This document shows positions 51,329 to 59,734 of a DNA stretch of 64,000 bases, piece after piece (the first letter of the stretch is position 1; each line of letters starts with the position of its first letter). A program made the translations under genes and the position numbers. Location of the stretch: the NCBI RefSeq assembly GCF_023223525.1, contig NZ_JALPRX010000071.1, forward strand, positions 39,411 to 103,410, written 5' to 3'. The notes under the pieces were generated by a model, which was not told the origin of the DNA, did no database searches, and worked only from the letters and a program-made list of their open reading frames with translations. The DNA comes from Roseomonas acroporae. Its GTDB lineage: Bacteria; Pseudomonadota; Alphaproteobacteria; Acetobacterales; Acetobacteraceae.

Positions 51329-52272
51329 GGCGCCGGGGATACCCAGGAAAGGTCTTCCTCGTCGGCCTCCTCGTGCCGCAGCGCGCCGGTCAGCGAGGCG
51401 ACGCGGTCGATGCCGCGCGCCTCGCAGAAGCGGTCCAGCCCCTCGATCACCTCGATCATGGCGCGGCTGTTGAGGAAGGTCGCGGTGCCCACCTGCACCG
51501 CCGCCGCGCCGGCCAGCATGTACTCGGCCGCGTCCGCCGCCGTGGCGATGCCGCCGCAGCCGATGACCGGGGCGCGCACGGCGCGGGCGCACTGGTAGAC
51601 CTGGCGCAGGATCATCGGCTTGATCGCCGGGCCCGAGAGGCCGCCCATGACGTTGCCGAGGCGCGGGCGGAAGGTGTTCAGGTCGATCGACATGGCGAGC
51701 ACCGTGTTGGCCACCACCAGCGCGTCGGCGCCCGCGCCCTCGGCCGCCCGCGCCACCTCGGCGATGTCGCCGGTGTTGGGCGTGAGCTTGACCCAGAGCG
51801 GCAGCGCGGTCGCGGCGCGGAGCTGGCGCACCACCGCCTCGGTGGAGGCGGCGCGCATGGCGAAGGCCTTGCCGTCCTCCTCGATGTTCGGGCAGGAGAT
51901 GTTGGCCTCGATGGCGGCCACCCCCGGCACGCTGATCTCCGCCGCCAGCGAGGCGAAGCCCTCGGCGGTCGGCGCCGAGATGGAGACCACCAGCGGCGGC
52001 GACCAGCGCCGGTAGAGCGGCACCGTCTTCTCCAGCAGGTAGGGGATGCCCTTCGACGGGATGCCGATGGCGTTGAGCATGCCCCCCGCCACCTCGGCCA
52101 CGCGCGGCAGCGGGTTGCCGTCGCGCAGCTCGCGGGTGACGGTCTTGGTCACCAGGGCGCCGAGCCGGTCGAGGTCGATCGCCTCGCCCAGCCCCTCGGC
52201 GAAGGTGCCGGAGGCGGGCATCACCGGATTGGCGAGGCGCAGCCCGCCGATCGTCACGGCAAGGTCGGTCAC
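51325..52272 (-). CDS. pyrD: Dihydroorotate dehydrogenase, class 1B (PyrD)
   Basis: A 315-residue FMN-dependent TIM barrel. Blocks: LAVTIGGLRLANPVMPASGTFAEG, GALVTKTVTRELRDGNPLPRVAEVAGGMLNAIGIPSKG, VVSISAPTAEGF, IEANISCPNIEEDGKAF (the SCPN Cys is the class 1 catalytic base, rather than the Ser of class 2), WVKLTPNTGDIAEVA, GGLSGPAIKPMILRQVYQ and GCGGIATAADAAEYMLAGAAAVQVGTA. The lack of an N-terminal membrane helix and the adjacent PyrK confirm class 1B, the NAD-linked type. Most proteobacteria use the quinone-linked class 2 enzyme for synthesis, so this copy may run in another direction. The GTG start overlaps the PyrK stop. Confidence 0.92.
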   Translation of the reverse strand: MTDLAVTIGGLRLANPVMPASGTFAEGLGEAIDLDRLGALVTKTVTRELRDGNPLPRVAEVAGGMLNAIGIPSKGIPYLLEKTVPLYRRWSPPLVVSISAPTAEGFASLAAEISVPGVAAIEANISCPNIEEDGKAFAMRAASTEAVVRQLRAATALPLWVKLTPNTGDIAEVARAAEGAGADALVVANTVLAMSIDLNTFRPRLGNVMGGLSGPAIKPMILRQVYQCARAVRAPVIGCGGIATAADAAEYMLAGAAAVQVGTATFLNSRAMIEVIEGLDRFCEARGIDRVASLTGALRHEEADEEDLSWVSPAP

Positions 52273-53123
52273 GGCAGCGCCTCCAGCAGGTCGAAGACCG
52301 GGCCGTCCCAGCAGACGCGCCGGTGGACGATCTCGCCGCCCAGGTTGAAGTCGCGCACGCAGCAGAAGCAGAGGCCGAGGCCGCAGGCCATCTGCTGCTC
52401 CATCGCCACCTGGCCGGGCAGGCCGAACTCGCGCGCGAGCAGCTGCTGCACCCGCAGCAGGCGGGCCGAGCCGCAGGTGAAGAAGGCGTCGCAGCGCCCC
52501 TCGGCGATCAGGCCGCGCAGCAGCCGCTCCACATTGGCCGGGCCGCTGCTGCCCTCGGCGTCGGTCACGGTCAGCACCGTGGCGCCGTGGGCGCGGAACA
52601 GCGCGTCGGAGACGACGAGGTCCGGCCGGCGCGCCGAGAGGATGGCGGTGACGCCGATCCCCGCCCGCCGCGCCGCCTGCGCCATCGGCCCGAGCGTCGC
52701 GAGGCCGGCGCCGCGCCCCACCGCGACGATGTGCTTCCAGGCCGGGTCCAGCCGGTAGCCGCGGCCGAGCGGGCCGAGGAGCTGCATCGTGTCGCCCGGG
52801 GCGAGGGTGGCGAGGCCCCGCGTGCCGAGGCCCGTCACCTTGTAGAGGAACTCCACCCGCCGCCGCGCCGGGTCGGCGCCGTAGAGGCTCATCGGGCGGC
52901 GCAGGAAGGGCGCCGCGCCCGCCGGGGTGCCGGGCGGGGCGGGGCAGAGGAGCTGGTAGAACTGCCCCGGCGCCGCCGTCGCCGCCAGCTCGCTGCACGA
53001 GACCACGAGATGGCGGTACTCGCCGTTGACGACCTCGTTGGCGAGGACCGCGACAGCCTCCTCCGCCGCGCTCGGGCGGAAGGCGCCGGGCCCCTCGGCC
53101 GCGGCTTCTGCCGTGGCGCTCAT
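52269..53123 (-). CDS. pyrK: PyrK-like dihydroorotate dehydrogenase electron-transfer subunit
   Basis: A 284-residue FAD/2Fe-2S protein. The FAD barrel has GQFYQLLCP and FLRRPMSLYGAD; the NAD-binding region has HIVAVGRGAGLATLGPMAQAA and AFFTCGSARLLRVQQLLARE; the C-terminal iron-sulfur loop is C-x4-C-x2-C-x15-C (CGLGLCFCC ... VCWDGPVF), which is diagnostic for PyrK. It links NAD(H) to the FMN of PyrD. It overlaps the MFS gene and pyrD by 4 bp each (ATGA and GTGA), indicating a tightly coupled complex. A PyrK in an alphaproteobacterial accessory operon is notable. Confidence 0.9.
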   Translation of the reverse strand: MSATAEAAAEGPGAFRPSAAEEAVAVLANEVVNGEYRHLVVSCSELAATAAPGQFYQLLCPAPPGTPAGAAPFLRRPMSLYGADPARRRVEFLYKVTGLGTRGLATLAPGDTMQLLGPLGRGYRLDPAWKHIVAVGRGAGLATLGPMAQAARRAGIGVTAILSARRPDLVVSDALFRAHGATVLTVTDAEGSSGPANVERLLRGLIAEGRCDAFFTCGSARLLRVQQLLAREFGLPGQVAMEQQMACGLGLCFCCVRDFNLGGEIVHRRVCWDGPVFDLLEALP

Positions 53124-54400
53124 GACAGCGCCTCGCCCTTGCGCTCGGGGATCAGCAGCCACAGCGCCAGCATGTCGAGCCCGTAGAGCAGCGCGAGCAG
53201 GGCGATGGCGGTGTCGAACCCCCAGGCCATGGCGACGGCGCCGACCACGACCGGGCCGAAGCCGCCGATGGCGCGGCCGATGTTGAACAGCACGTTCTGC
53301 GCCGTGGCGCGCGCCGCCGTCGGGTAGAGCTCGCTCATCAGCGCGCCGTAGCCGCCGAGCATGCCGTTGACGAAGAAGCCCATCACCGCGCCGGCCACCA
53401 GCAGCGCCATGGGATCGGTCAGCCGCGAATACACCACCACCATCACGGCGGCGCCGAGCATCCAGGCGAGGAAGGCCGGCCGGCGGCCGACGCGGTCCGC
53501 GACGTGGCCGAAGGCGTAGATGCCCACCGCCATGCCGAGGATGGTGACGGCGGTCCAGGCCGCCGACTGGGTGAGGCCGAAGCCGAACCGCCCCGAGAGG
53601 TAGTTCGGCAGCCAGATCATCACGCCGTAGTAGCCGAAATTCTGCACGCCGCAGAGGATCACCATGCCGAGGCTGCGGCGCGCCGTCTCCGCATCCGCCA
53701 CCAGCAGCCGCAGCGAGGACTTTGCCGGCGGCGTCGCGGCCTTCGCATTCTCCCCGCGCGCGGAATGCGCGACGAACACCTCCGGCTCGTGCAGGCCGCG
53801 GCGGATGAAGTAGGCGGCGACGGCGGGGAACAGGCCGATGGCGAACATGCCGCGCCAGCCGATCGCCGGCAGCAGCAGCGGCGTCAGCAGCGCCGCCGCC
53901 AGCACGCCGAGCTGCCAGCCGAGGCCGACATAGGAGGAGGCGCGCGCCCGCCTGCTGGCCGGCCAGGCCTCGGCCACCAGCGCCATGCCGATGCCGAACT
54001 CGCCGCCGAGGCCGATGCCGGCGATGGTGCGGTAGGCCAGCAGGTCCCAGTAGCCCTGCGCCAGGGCGCAGAGGCCGGTGAAGACCGCGAACAGCACGAT
54101 GGTCCAGGTCAGCACCCGCACCCGCCCGAGCCGGTCCGAGAGCATGCCGAAGCCGACGCCGCCGATCACGGCGCCGACCAGCGTGGCGGTCACCAGCGAG
54201 GCGGCCTCGGCCTGGGTGAGGCCGAGATCGGCGGCGATGGCCCGCAGCATGAAGCCCAGGATCAGCAGGTCGAAGCCGTCCATAGCGTAGCCGAGGGCGG
54301 AACCCGCGAGGGCCTTCCAGGCGTCGCGGGTGACGACGTCGCCTCCCGCGGGGACGGCGCCCGGCGCGGGCACCGCAAGATCGGGTGGAGCAGTCGGCAT
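53120..54400 (-). CDS. MFS transporter (aromatic/organic acid symporter type)
   Basis: A 426-residue permease with 12 predicted membrane helices. Typical AAHS/metabolite-H+ symporter features: GYAMDGFDLLILGFMLRAIAADLGL in TM1 with an intramembrane Asp, GFGMLSDRLGRVRVL (motif A between TM2 and TM3), RTIAGIGLGGEFGIGMALVAE (TM4), and GHVADRVGRRPAFL in the second half. It would import an organic acid with protons. As first gene of the pyrK-pyrD-ureidohydrolase operon it is the candidate importer of orotate, dihydroorotate or a ureido acid. It is divergent from the lysR gene across 240 bp. Confidence 0.9.
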   Translation of the reverse strand: MPTAPPDLAVPAPGAVPAGGDVVTRDAWKALAGSALGYAMDGFDLLILGFMLRAIAADLGLTQAEAASLVTATLVGAVIGGVGFGMLSDRLGRVRVLTWTIVLFAVFTGLCALAQGYWDLLAYRTIAGIGLGGEFGIGMALVAEAWPASRRARASSYVGLGWQLGVLAAALLTPLLLPAIGWRGMFAIGLFPAVAAYFIRRGLHEPEVFVAHSARGENAKAATPPAKSSLRLLVADAETARRSLGMVILCGVQNFGYYGVMIWLPNYLSGRFGFGLTQSAAWTAVTILGMAVGIYAFGHVADRVGRRPAFLAWMLGAAVMVVVYSRLTDPMALLVAGAVMGFFVNGMLGGYGALMSELYPTAARATAQNVLFNIGRAIGGFGPVVVGAVAMAWGFDTAIALLALLYGLDMLALWLLIPERKGEALS

Positions 54401-54605
54401 CGAGGATCATTCCCTTCCGTGCGTGCCGGGGCCGGGACCGTCCGGACCGGTGCGTTGCGTCGGCGGCAGGTCCCGCGTCGCGTCGCGGGTGCCGCGCCGG
54501 CCCGGGGTGAAGCGCCGCCGGCACCTCCCGCGCCGGCCGCCGGGCCGCCCGTCCGCACCTTTCCCAGAAGGATACCGCTCGAACAAGAACAGGATATCGG
54601 CCATG

Positions 54606-54626
54606 CTGATGCCGTTCCGGCATCAG
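54606..54626. promoter_or_regulatory. Perfect inverted repeat before lysR
   Basis: CTGATGCCG-TTC-CGGCATCAG is a perfect 9-bp inverted repeat lying 15 bp before the chosen GTG of the LysR gene, just before its GGAGG site. Its T-N11-A core (TGATGCCGTTCCGGCATCA) fits LysR operator geometry, suggesting autoregulation and possibly control of the divergent MFS operon. Confidence 0.65.
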
Positions 54627-54640
54627 TGACGGAGGCGGCC

Positions 54641-55573
54641 GTGCAGCGGCCCCGCTATCGCATCCACGCGGCGGCGCTGGCCTACTTCGACGCCGTCCGC
54701 CGCGCCGGCGGCATCCGGGAGGCCGCGCGCCGCCTCAACGTCGCCTCCTCCGCGGTCAACCGGCAGATCCTCGCGCTGGAGGCGGAAGTGCAGGCGCCGC
54801 TGTTCGAGCGCCTGCCCGACGGCCTGAAGCTGACCGCGGCGGGGGAGATCCTCGCCCACCACGTCATCGGCGTGCTGCGCGACGCGGAGCGGGTCCGGTC
54901 GGCGCTGGACGCGCTGAAGGGGCTGGAGGCGGGCCATGTCGAGCTGGCGACCCTGGAGGGCCTGTGCCACCACCTCGTCCCGGCCGCCATCGCCGCCATG
55001 AGCGCCCGCTACCCGCGGGTCAGCATCGGGGTCGCCATTCTCGGCACCGAGGCGATCCCGGCCGCGGTCGCCGCCGGGGAGGCCGATCTGGGCCTGGCCT
55101 TCGAGGTCGGGCCGCGCCCGGAGCTGCGCCGGATCGCCGCGGCACGGTTCCGCCTCGGCGCCGTGGCGCCGGCGGCCTCACCCCTGGCGGCGCTGCCGCA
55201 CACCTCCCTGAGCGAGATCCGCCACCACCCGCTCATCCTGCCGAAGGGGAACTTCGCCAACCGGCAGCAGCTCCACCCCATGCTCGTCCAGGCGGGGCTG
55301 GCGGATCGCGGGCGCTACGAGGCGGGCTCCATCGACCTGATGAAGCAGCTCGTCCTCAGAGGCCTCGGGGTGGGGCTGATGACCCGCATCGGCATCGAGC
55401 AGGAGCTCGCCGCCGGTCTCCTGGCCCATGTGCCGCTGCGGCACGGCCGCGGCCATCTGCAGAGCGGCCTGAACCTCTACGGCCGCGCCGGCACCCCGCT
55501 GCCCATCGCCACGGAAATGCTGGCGCACCACCTGTCGGACGTGCTGGCCGAGGCGGCGGCCCTGGAGACGTGA
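54641..55573 (+). CDS. LysR family transcriptional regulator
   Basis: A 310-residue regulator. The winged helix is AALAYFDAVRRAGGIREAARRLNVASSAVNRQILALEAEVQAPLFERLPDGLKLTAAGEILAHHVIGVL (residues 10-80), followed by a LysR substrate domain with ARYPRVSIGVAILGTEAI, AAVAAGEADLGLAFEVG, HHPLILPKGNFANRQ and LKQLV-like MKQLVLRGLGVGLMTRIGI. I chose the GTG at 54641 because GGAGG lies 5 nt upstream; a GTG at 54626 is less well placed. It is divergent from the MFS-pyrK-pyrD operon and convergent with hyuB, so the first is the likely target. Confidence 0.92.
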   Translation: MQRPRYRIHAAALAYFDAVRRAGGIREAARRLNVASSAVNRQILALEAEVQAPLFERLPDGLKLTAAGEILAHHVIGVLRDAERVRSALDALKGLEAGHVELATLEGLCHHLVPAAIAAMSARYPRVSIGVAILGTEAIPAAVAAGEADLGLAFEVGPRPELRRIAAARFRLGAVAPAASPLAALPHTSLSEIRHHPLILPKGNFANRQQLHPMLVQAGLADRGRYEAGSIDLMKQLVLRGLGVGLMTRIGIEQELAAGLLAHVPLRHGRGHLQSGLNLYGRAGTPLPIATEMLAHHLSDVLAEAAALET

Positions 55574-55636
55574 GCCGCGCCACGCCCGCCGGCGGCGCCA
55601 CGCCCCGGCGGGCGCGGCGGCGGGGCGGCCCCGCCT

Positions 55637-57277
55637 TCAGCGCGTGACCAGCCCGTCGGCCCTGTCGCGCTCGGTGAGCGCCGGGTCGCGCCCGGCCGGG
55701 TCGCCCATGCCGCCGCCGCCGGGCAGCAGCAGCAGCAGGCGCTTGCCCTTCGGGATCACCTGGTAGCCCTTGCTGCGCAGCGTCTCGCCGTCGGTCAGCC
55801 CGACCCAGCCCGGCGCGCCGTCGCCGCCGCCGTCGCGGCCGCGCGGCGGGTTGGCGACGCGGTCGAAGATGGCGTTGACGGCGAATTCCTGCTCGCCCTT
55901 GGTGCCGATCTCCATGATCTGGCCGAAGCCGCCGCGGGTGCGGCCGATTCCGGCCGAATCCGGGCGCAGCTCCTTCTTCCAGAAGATCACCGGCGCCACG
56001 TTCTCCGTCGCCTCCACCGGCATGGTGCGCACGCCGGAGGGGAAGGCGGTGCCGTCCAGCCCGTCCTTGCCCCGGCGCGCGCCGGTGCCGCCGGAGTTGA
56101 AGGTGATGATCTCGAAGTCCGGCAGCACCGCCTCGCCGCCCGAGACCTGCGCGCCGCCGCGCAGCGGCGGGTTCCACAGCGCCGAGGAGCCCTCGGCCAC
56201 CACCCGGTCCGGCACCGCCTGGTGCAGGCAGCCCATCATCAGATCGGGCAGGAGCTGGCCGACGATGTGGCGCACGCTGACCGCGAAGGGGCGCGGCGCG
56301 TTGAGGATGCAGCCCTCCGGGATCACCATGCGGAAGGGCGCGAGGCTGGCCCAGTTGTTCGGGATCTCCGGCGCCACCACGCACTTGATGCCGAAGCAGG
56401 CATAGGCGCGGGTGTAGGCGGCGGGCACGTTGATGCCGCGCCCGGAGAGGCCGGAGGTGCCGGCGTAGTCCACCTCGATGTGGTCGGGGTGGACCGTCAT
56501 CGCCGCCTTCAGCGTGACGGGCGCTTCGTAGCCGTCGGAGCGGATCTCGGCGCGGTAGGTGCCGCGCGGCAGGCGCTCGATCTCGGCCAGCGTCGCGCGG
56601 AGCGAGCTGTCGAAGATGTAGGCGGCCAGCGCGTCCAGCCCGTCGAGGCGGAACTCGTCCAGCATCTCGACCAGCCGCTTGGCGCCGGCGTCGTTGCAGG
56701 CGCAGAGGGAATAGACGTCGCCCTCCAGCTCGACCGGCGTGCGGGAGCCCGCGCGGATGAAGTCGAAGAAGGTCTCGTTCGCCCGGCCCCGGTCGAAGCA
56801 CTTGACGATCGGGATGTACATCCCCTCCTCGAACACGGAGCGCCCCTCGGGCCCCATGCCGAGCCCGCCCACGTCGATCACGTGCGCGGTGTTGGCGAAC
56901 AGGCCGACGATCCTGCCCTTGTGGAAGGCCGGCGTCACCACGGTCAGGTCGTGCAGGTGGCCGGTGCCGAGCCAGGGATCGTTGGTGATGTAGTGGTCGC
57001 CCGGCTGCATCGTCTCCACCGGGAACTTGGCCAGGAAGTGGCCCACGCTCTCCATCATGGAGTTGACGTGCCCCGGCGTGCCGGTGACGGCCTGGGCCAG
57101 CATGCGGCCCTGGAGGTCGAAGATGCCGGCCGAAAGGTCGCCCGCCTCGCGCACCGTGGTGCTGAAGGCGGTGCGGATCATGGTCTGCGCCTGCTCCTCC
57201 ACCACCGCGATCAGGCGGTTCCACTGGATCTGCCGCTGGATGGCGGCGAGCGCGCCGTTGCTGTTCCCGTCGGGCAT
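55637..57277 (-). CDS. Hydantoinase B/oxoprolinase family protein (HyuB-like)
   Basis: A 546-residue subunit of the HyuAB group (N-methylhydantoinase, 5-oxoprolinase, acetone and acetophenone carboxylase relatives). Blocks: FSTTVREAGDLSAGIFDLQGRMLAQAVTGTPGHVNSM, GDHYITNDPWLGTGHLHDLTVVTPAFHKGRIVGLFANTAHVIDVGG, PEIPNNWASLAPFRMVIPEGCILNAPRPFAVSVRHIVGQLLPDLMMGCLHQ and the Gly-rich end GYQVIPKGKRLLLLLPGGGGMGDP. It partners HyuA in ATP-dependent opening of cyclic amides or carboxylation. The ATG shares one base with the hyuA stop (TGATG). The open frame upstream is an artefact inside hyuA. The substrate is unknown. Confidence 0.92.
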   Translation of the reverse strand: MPDGNSNGALAAIQRQIQWNRLIAVVEEQAQTMIRTAFSTTVREAGDLSAGIFDLQGRMLAQAVTGTPGHVNSMMESVGHFLAKFPVETMQPGDHYITNDPWLGTGHLHDLTVVTPAFHKGRIVGLFANTAHVIDVGGLGMGPEGRSVFEEGMYIPIVKCFDRGRANETFFDFIRAGSRTPVELEGDVYSLCACNDAGAKRLVEMLDEFRLDGLDALAAYIFDSSLRATLAEIERLPRGTYRAEIRSDGYEAPVTLKAAMTVHPDHIEVDYAGTSGLSGRGINVPAAYTRAYACFGIKCVVAPEIPNNWASLAPFRMVIPEGCILNAPRPFAVSVRHIVGQLLPDLMMGCLHQAVPDRVVAEGSSALWNPPLRGGAQVSGGEAVLPDFEIITFNSGGTGARRGKDGLDGTAFPSGVRTMPVEATENVAPVIFWKKELRPDSAGIGRTRGGFGQIMEIGTKGEQEFAVNAIFDRVANPPRGRDGGGDGAPGWVGLTDGETLRSKGYQVIPKGKRLLLLLPGGGGMGDPAGRDPALTERDRADGLVTR

Positions 57278-59367
57278 CACGCCGCCTCCTTCACCAGTTC
57301 CAGATAGCCGAGCCCGTCGACGCGGCAGCGCCAGCCGGGGCCGACCAGCGTGCTGGTTTCCGCCTCGGCGACGATCGCCGGGCCGCGCAGGGTGGCGCCG
57401 GGCGCCATCGCGGCGCGGTCGTACACCGCCCAGTCCGAGACCTCGCCCGTGGCCGTGTCGCGCACCGCCTGGGTACGCGCCGGCGCCGGGGCGGGCGCCG
57501 CCTCGGGCTCGGCCACCGGCTCGGCCGCCGCCACCTCGGTCGCGACGGTGACGGCGAAGCTCATCACCTCCACGTCGCTGCCCGGCACGGGGCGGTCGAA
57601 GAAGCGGCTGTACTCCGCGTCGTACTCGGCGCGGATCGCCGCCACGTCCGCCGCCGTCAGGGTGCGGGCGGGCAGGCGCACCGCGATCTCGTGCCCCTGG
57701 CCGACATAGCGCATGTAGGCGATGCGCGTCTGCACCGTGGCCGCGCCGAAGGCGCCGGCCGCGACCACCTGCTCCGCCTCGGCCACCATGTCGTCGAGCA
57801 GCGCGTTCACCGCCGCCACGTCGAAGCTGGCGAAGCGCTGGTAGAGCGAGCGCACCACCTCGTAGCCCACCGGCGCGCGCAGGAAGCCGATCGCCGAGCC
57901 GACGCCGGCGCCGGAGGGCACCAGCACGCGGTCGATGCCGACCTTCTCGGCGACGCGGTAGCCGTGCACCGGCCCGCCGCCGCCGAAGGCGATCATCACG
58001 CGGCCCTCGTAGCCCGTGCCGCTCTCGATGGCGTGGACGCGGGCCGCGTTGGCCATGTTCTCGTCCACCATCTCGACCACGCCGAGCGCCGCCATCGGCG
58101 CGTCGAGGCCCAGCCTGCCGCCGACATGCTCGGCCAGCGCCGCGCGCGCCCGCTCGGGGAAGAGCGGCAGGTTGCCGCCGGCGAACAGCTTCGGGTCGTA
58201 GCGGCCGAGGGCGAGGTTGCTGTCGGTCACCGCCGGGCGCGTGCCGCCGCGGCCGTAGCAGGCCGGGCCCGGATCGGCGCCGGCGCTCTCCGGCCCCACC
58301 TGGATGCGGCCGAGGCTGTCCACCTGCGCGATCGAGCCGCCGCCGGCGCCGATCTCCACCATCTCGATCACCGGGATGCGCAGCGGCAGGCCGGAGCCCT
58401 TCTTGAAGCGCCCGACGCGGGCCACCTCGAAGGTGCGGCTGTTCTGCGGCCGGAAGTCGTCGATCAGGCAGATCTTCGCCGTGGTGCCGCCCATGTCGAA
58501 GGAGAGCACGTTGGCGAAGCCGCGCTGGCGCGCCACGTGCGCCGAGAAGATGGCGCCGCCCGCCGGGCCGCTCTCCACGAGGCGGATCGGGAAGCGCGCC
58601 GCCGTCTCCAGCGTGGTCAGCCCGCCGCCCGAGAGCATCAGGAAGAGCGGGCAGGCGAAGCCCGCCGCCTGCACGCCGTCGCGCAGCCGGTGCAGGTAGC
58701 TGGCCATCAGCGGCTGGACATAGGCATTGGCGACGGTGGTGGAGAAGCGCTCCCACTCGCGCATCTCCGGGCTCACCTCGCTGCTCAGCGAGACCGGCAG
58801 CTCCGGCCACAGCTCGCGCAGGATCGCGGCGGCGCGCTGCTCGTGCGCCGGGTTGCGGAAGGCGTGCAGGAAGCCGATCGCCAGGCTCTCGATGCCCTCG
58901 GCGCGCAGGAAGGCGACGCGTTCGCGCAGCGCGGCCTCGTCCAGCGGCAGCAGCACCTTGCCGGTGTTGTCGAGCCGCTCCGGCACCGGCACGCGCCAGC
59001 GGCGCGGCACCAGCGGCTGCGGCAGCTCGATGTCGAGGTCGTACTGGTCGTAACGGCTCTCGTTGCCGAGGGCGAGCACGTCGCGGAAGCCCTCGGTGGT
59101 CAGCAGCGCCGTGCGCGCGCCCTTGCGCTCGATCACGGCGTTGGTCGCGAGCGTCGTGCCGTGGACGAACAGCGCGATGTCACCGGGGGCGAGGCCGGCC
59201 TTGGCCAGCAGCACCCGGATGCCTTCCAGCACGCCCTGCTCCGGCGCGTGCGGCGTGGTCAGCACCTTGGCGGTCTGGCGCGCCGTCCCGCCGGGGCCGG
59301 CCCACTCCACGGCGAGATCGGTGAAGGTGCCGCCGATGTCGACGGCCAAGCGCGCGCCTCGTGTCAT
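57277..59367 (-). CDS. Hydantoinase A/oxoprolinase family protein (HyuA-like)
   Basis: A 696-residue ATP-binding subunit of the ASKHA fold. Seen: RLAVDIGGTFTDLAVEW (phosphate loop 1, residues 6-22), FVHGTTLATNAVIERKGARTALLTTEGFRDVL, RRWRVPVPERLD, VANAYVQPLMASYL, LMLSGGGLTTLETAARFPIRLVESGPAGGAIF, FANVLSFDMGGTTAKICLI (second phosphate loop), GAGGGSIAQVDSLG and AFGGGGPVHGYRVAE. It phosphorylates or activates a carbonyl so that HyuB can complete hydrolysis or carboxylation. The ATG at 59367 is preceded by GAGAGG. No third small subunit, as in acetone carboxylase, is nearby, favouring a hydantoinase/oxoprolinase role. It sits beside the ureidohydrolase operon. Confidence 0.93.
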   Translation of the reverse strand: MTRGARLAVDIGGTFTDLAVEWAGPGGTARQTAKVLTTPHAPEQGVLEGIRVLLAKAGLAPGDIALFVHGTTLATNAVIERKGARTALLTTEGFRDVLALGNESRYDQYDLDIELPQPLVPRRWRVPVPERLDNTGKVLLPLDEAALRERVAFLRAEGIESLAIGFLHAFRNPAHEQRAAAILRELWPELPVSLSSEVSPEMREWERFSTTVANAYVQPLMASYLHRLRDGVQAAGFACPLFLMLSGGGLTTLETAARFPIRLVESGPAGGAIFSAHVARQRGFANVLSFDMGGTTAKICLIDDFRPQNSRTFEVARVGRFKKGSGLPLRIPVIEMVEIGAGGGSIAQVDSLGRIQVGPESAGADPGPACYGRGGTRPAVTDSNLALGRYDPKLFAGGNLPLFPERARAALAEHVGGRLGLDAPMAALGVVEMVDENMANAARVHAIESGTGYEGRVMIAFGGGGPVHGYRVAEKVGIDRVLVPSGAGVGSAIGFLRAPVGYEVVRSLYQRFASFDVAAVNALLDDMVAEAEQVVAAGAFGAATVQTRIAYMRYVGQGHEIAVRLPARTLTAADVAAIRAEYDAEYSRFFDRPVPGSDVEVMSFAVTVATEVAAAEPVAEPEAAPAPAPARTQAVRDTATGEVSDWAVYDRAAMAPGATLRGPAIVAEAETSTLVGPGWRCRVDGLGYLELVKEAA

Positions 59368-59734
59368 CCATGCCTCTCGCCGCGGCGGGCCGCATCGGAA
59401 CGATGACGGCACGCGGGCCCATGCTGTCGATCCATGACTTTTGCGTCGAGGCGATGCTGCGCTTGCGCCGCGTCGTCGCCGCGCAGGCTGCCTAGACCCC
59501 ACTTTTTCGCGATGCAACAGAAAAAGGCATCGACAGGGGAATTTCCTTCGTGTGCCCATGATGCCGGCAGGAAGTCCGAAGTCTGGGCATTTTCCTGATC
59601 TGGCCGTGGCCTGTGCGGCATCTGTCCATCTCCGGAATCAATACTTTCGGTCGAAGGATGGATACTTCGAACGACGAAAGAGGCACTGCCTTGCGGCGGA
59701 CGCCGCGATCCGGGCGAGCTGCCCGGCCCGCAAC
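59368..59734. other. Non-coding gap upstream of hyuA
   Basis: No intact gene is recognised. The stretch 59500-59660 is noticeably richer in A/T than its surroundings and probably contains the hyuA promoter; it may also include decayed sequence from the neighbouring pseudogene. Short open frames here show no domain and no convincing ribosome-binding site. Confidence 0.5.

Noticed and set aside
55637..58810. Extended 1057-codon reading of hyuB
   Set aside because: The first 511 codons are an out-of-frame reading of hyuA; the HyuB family start is at 57277.
57277..59367. Acetone/acetophenone carboxylase
   Set aside because: HyuA and HyuB homologues are shared by those enzymes, but the extra small subunits are not seen nearby, so the more general hydantoinase/oxoprolinase label is kept.
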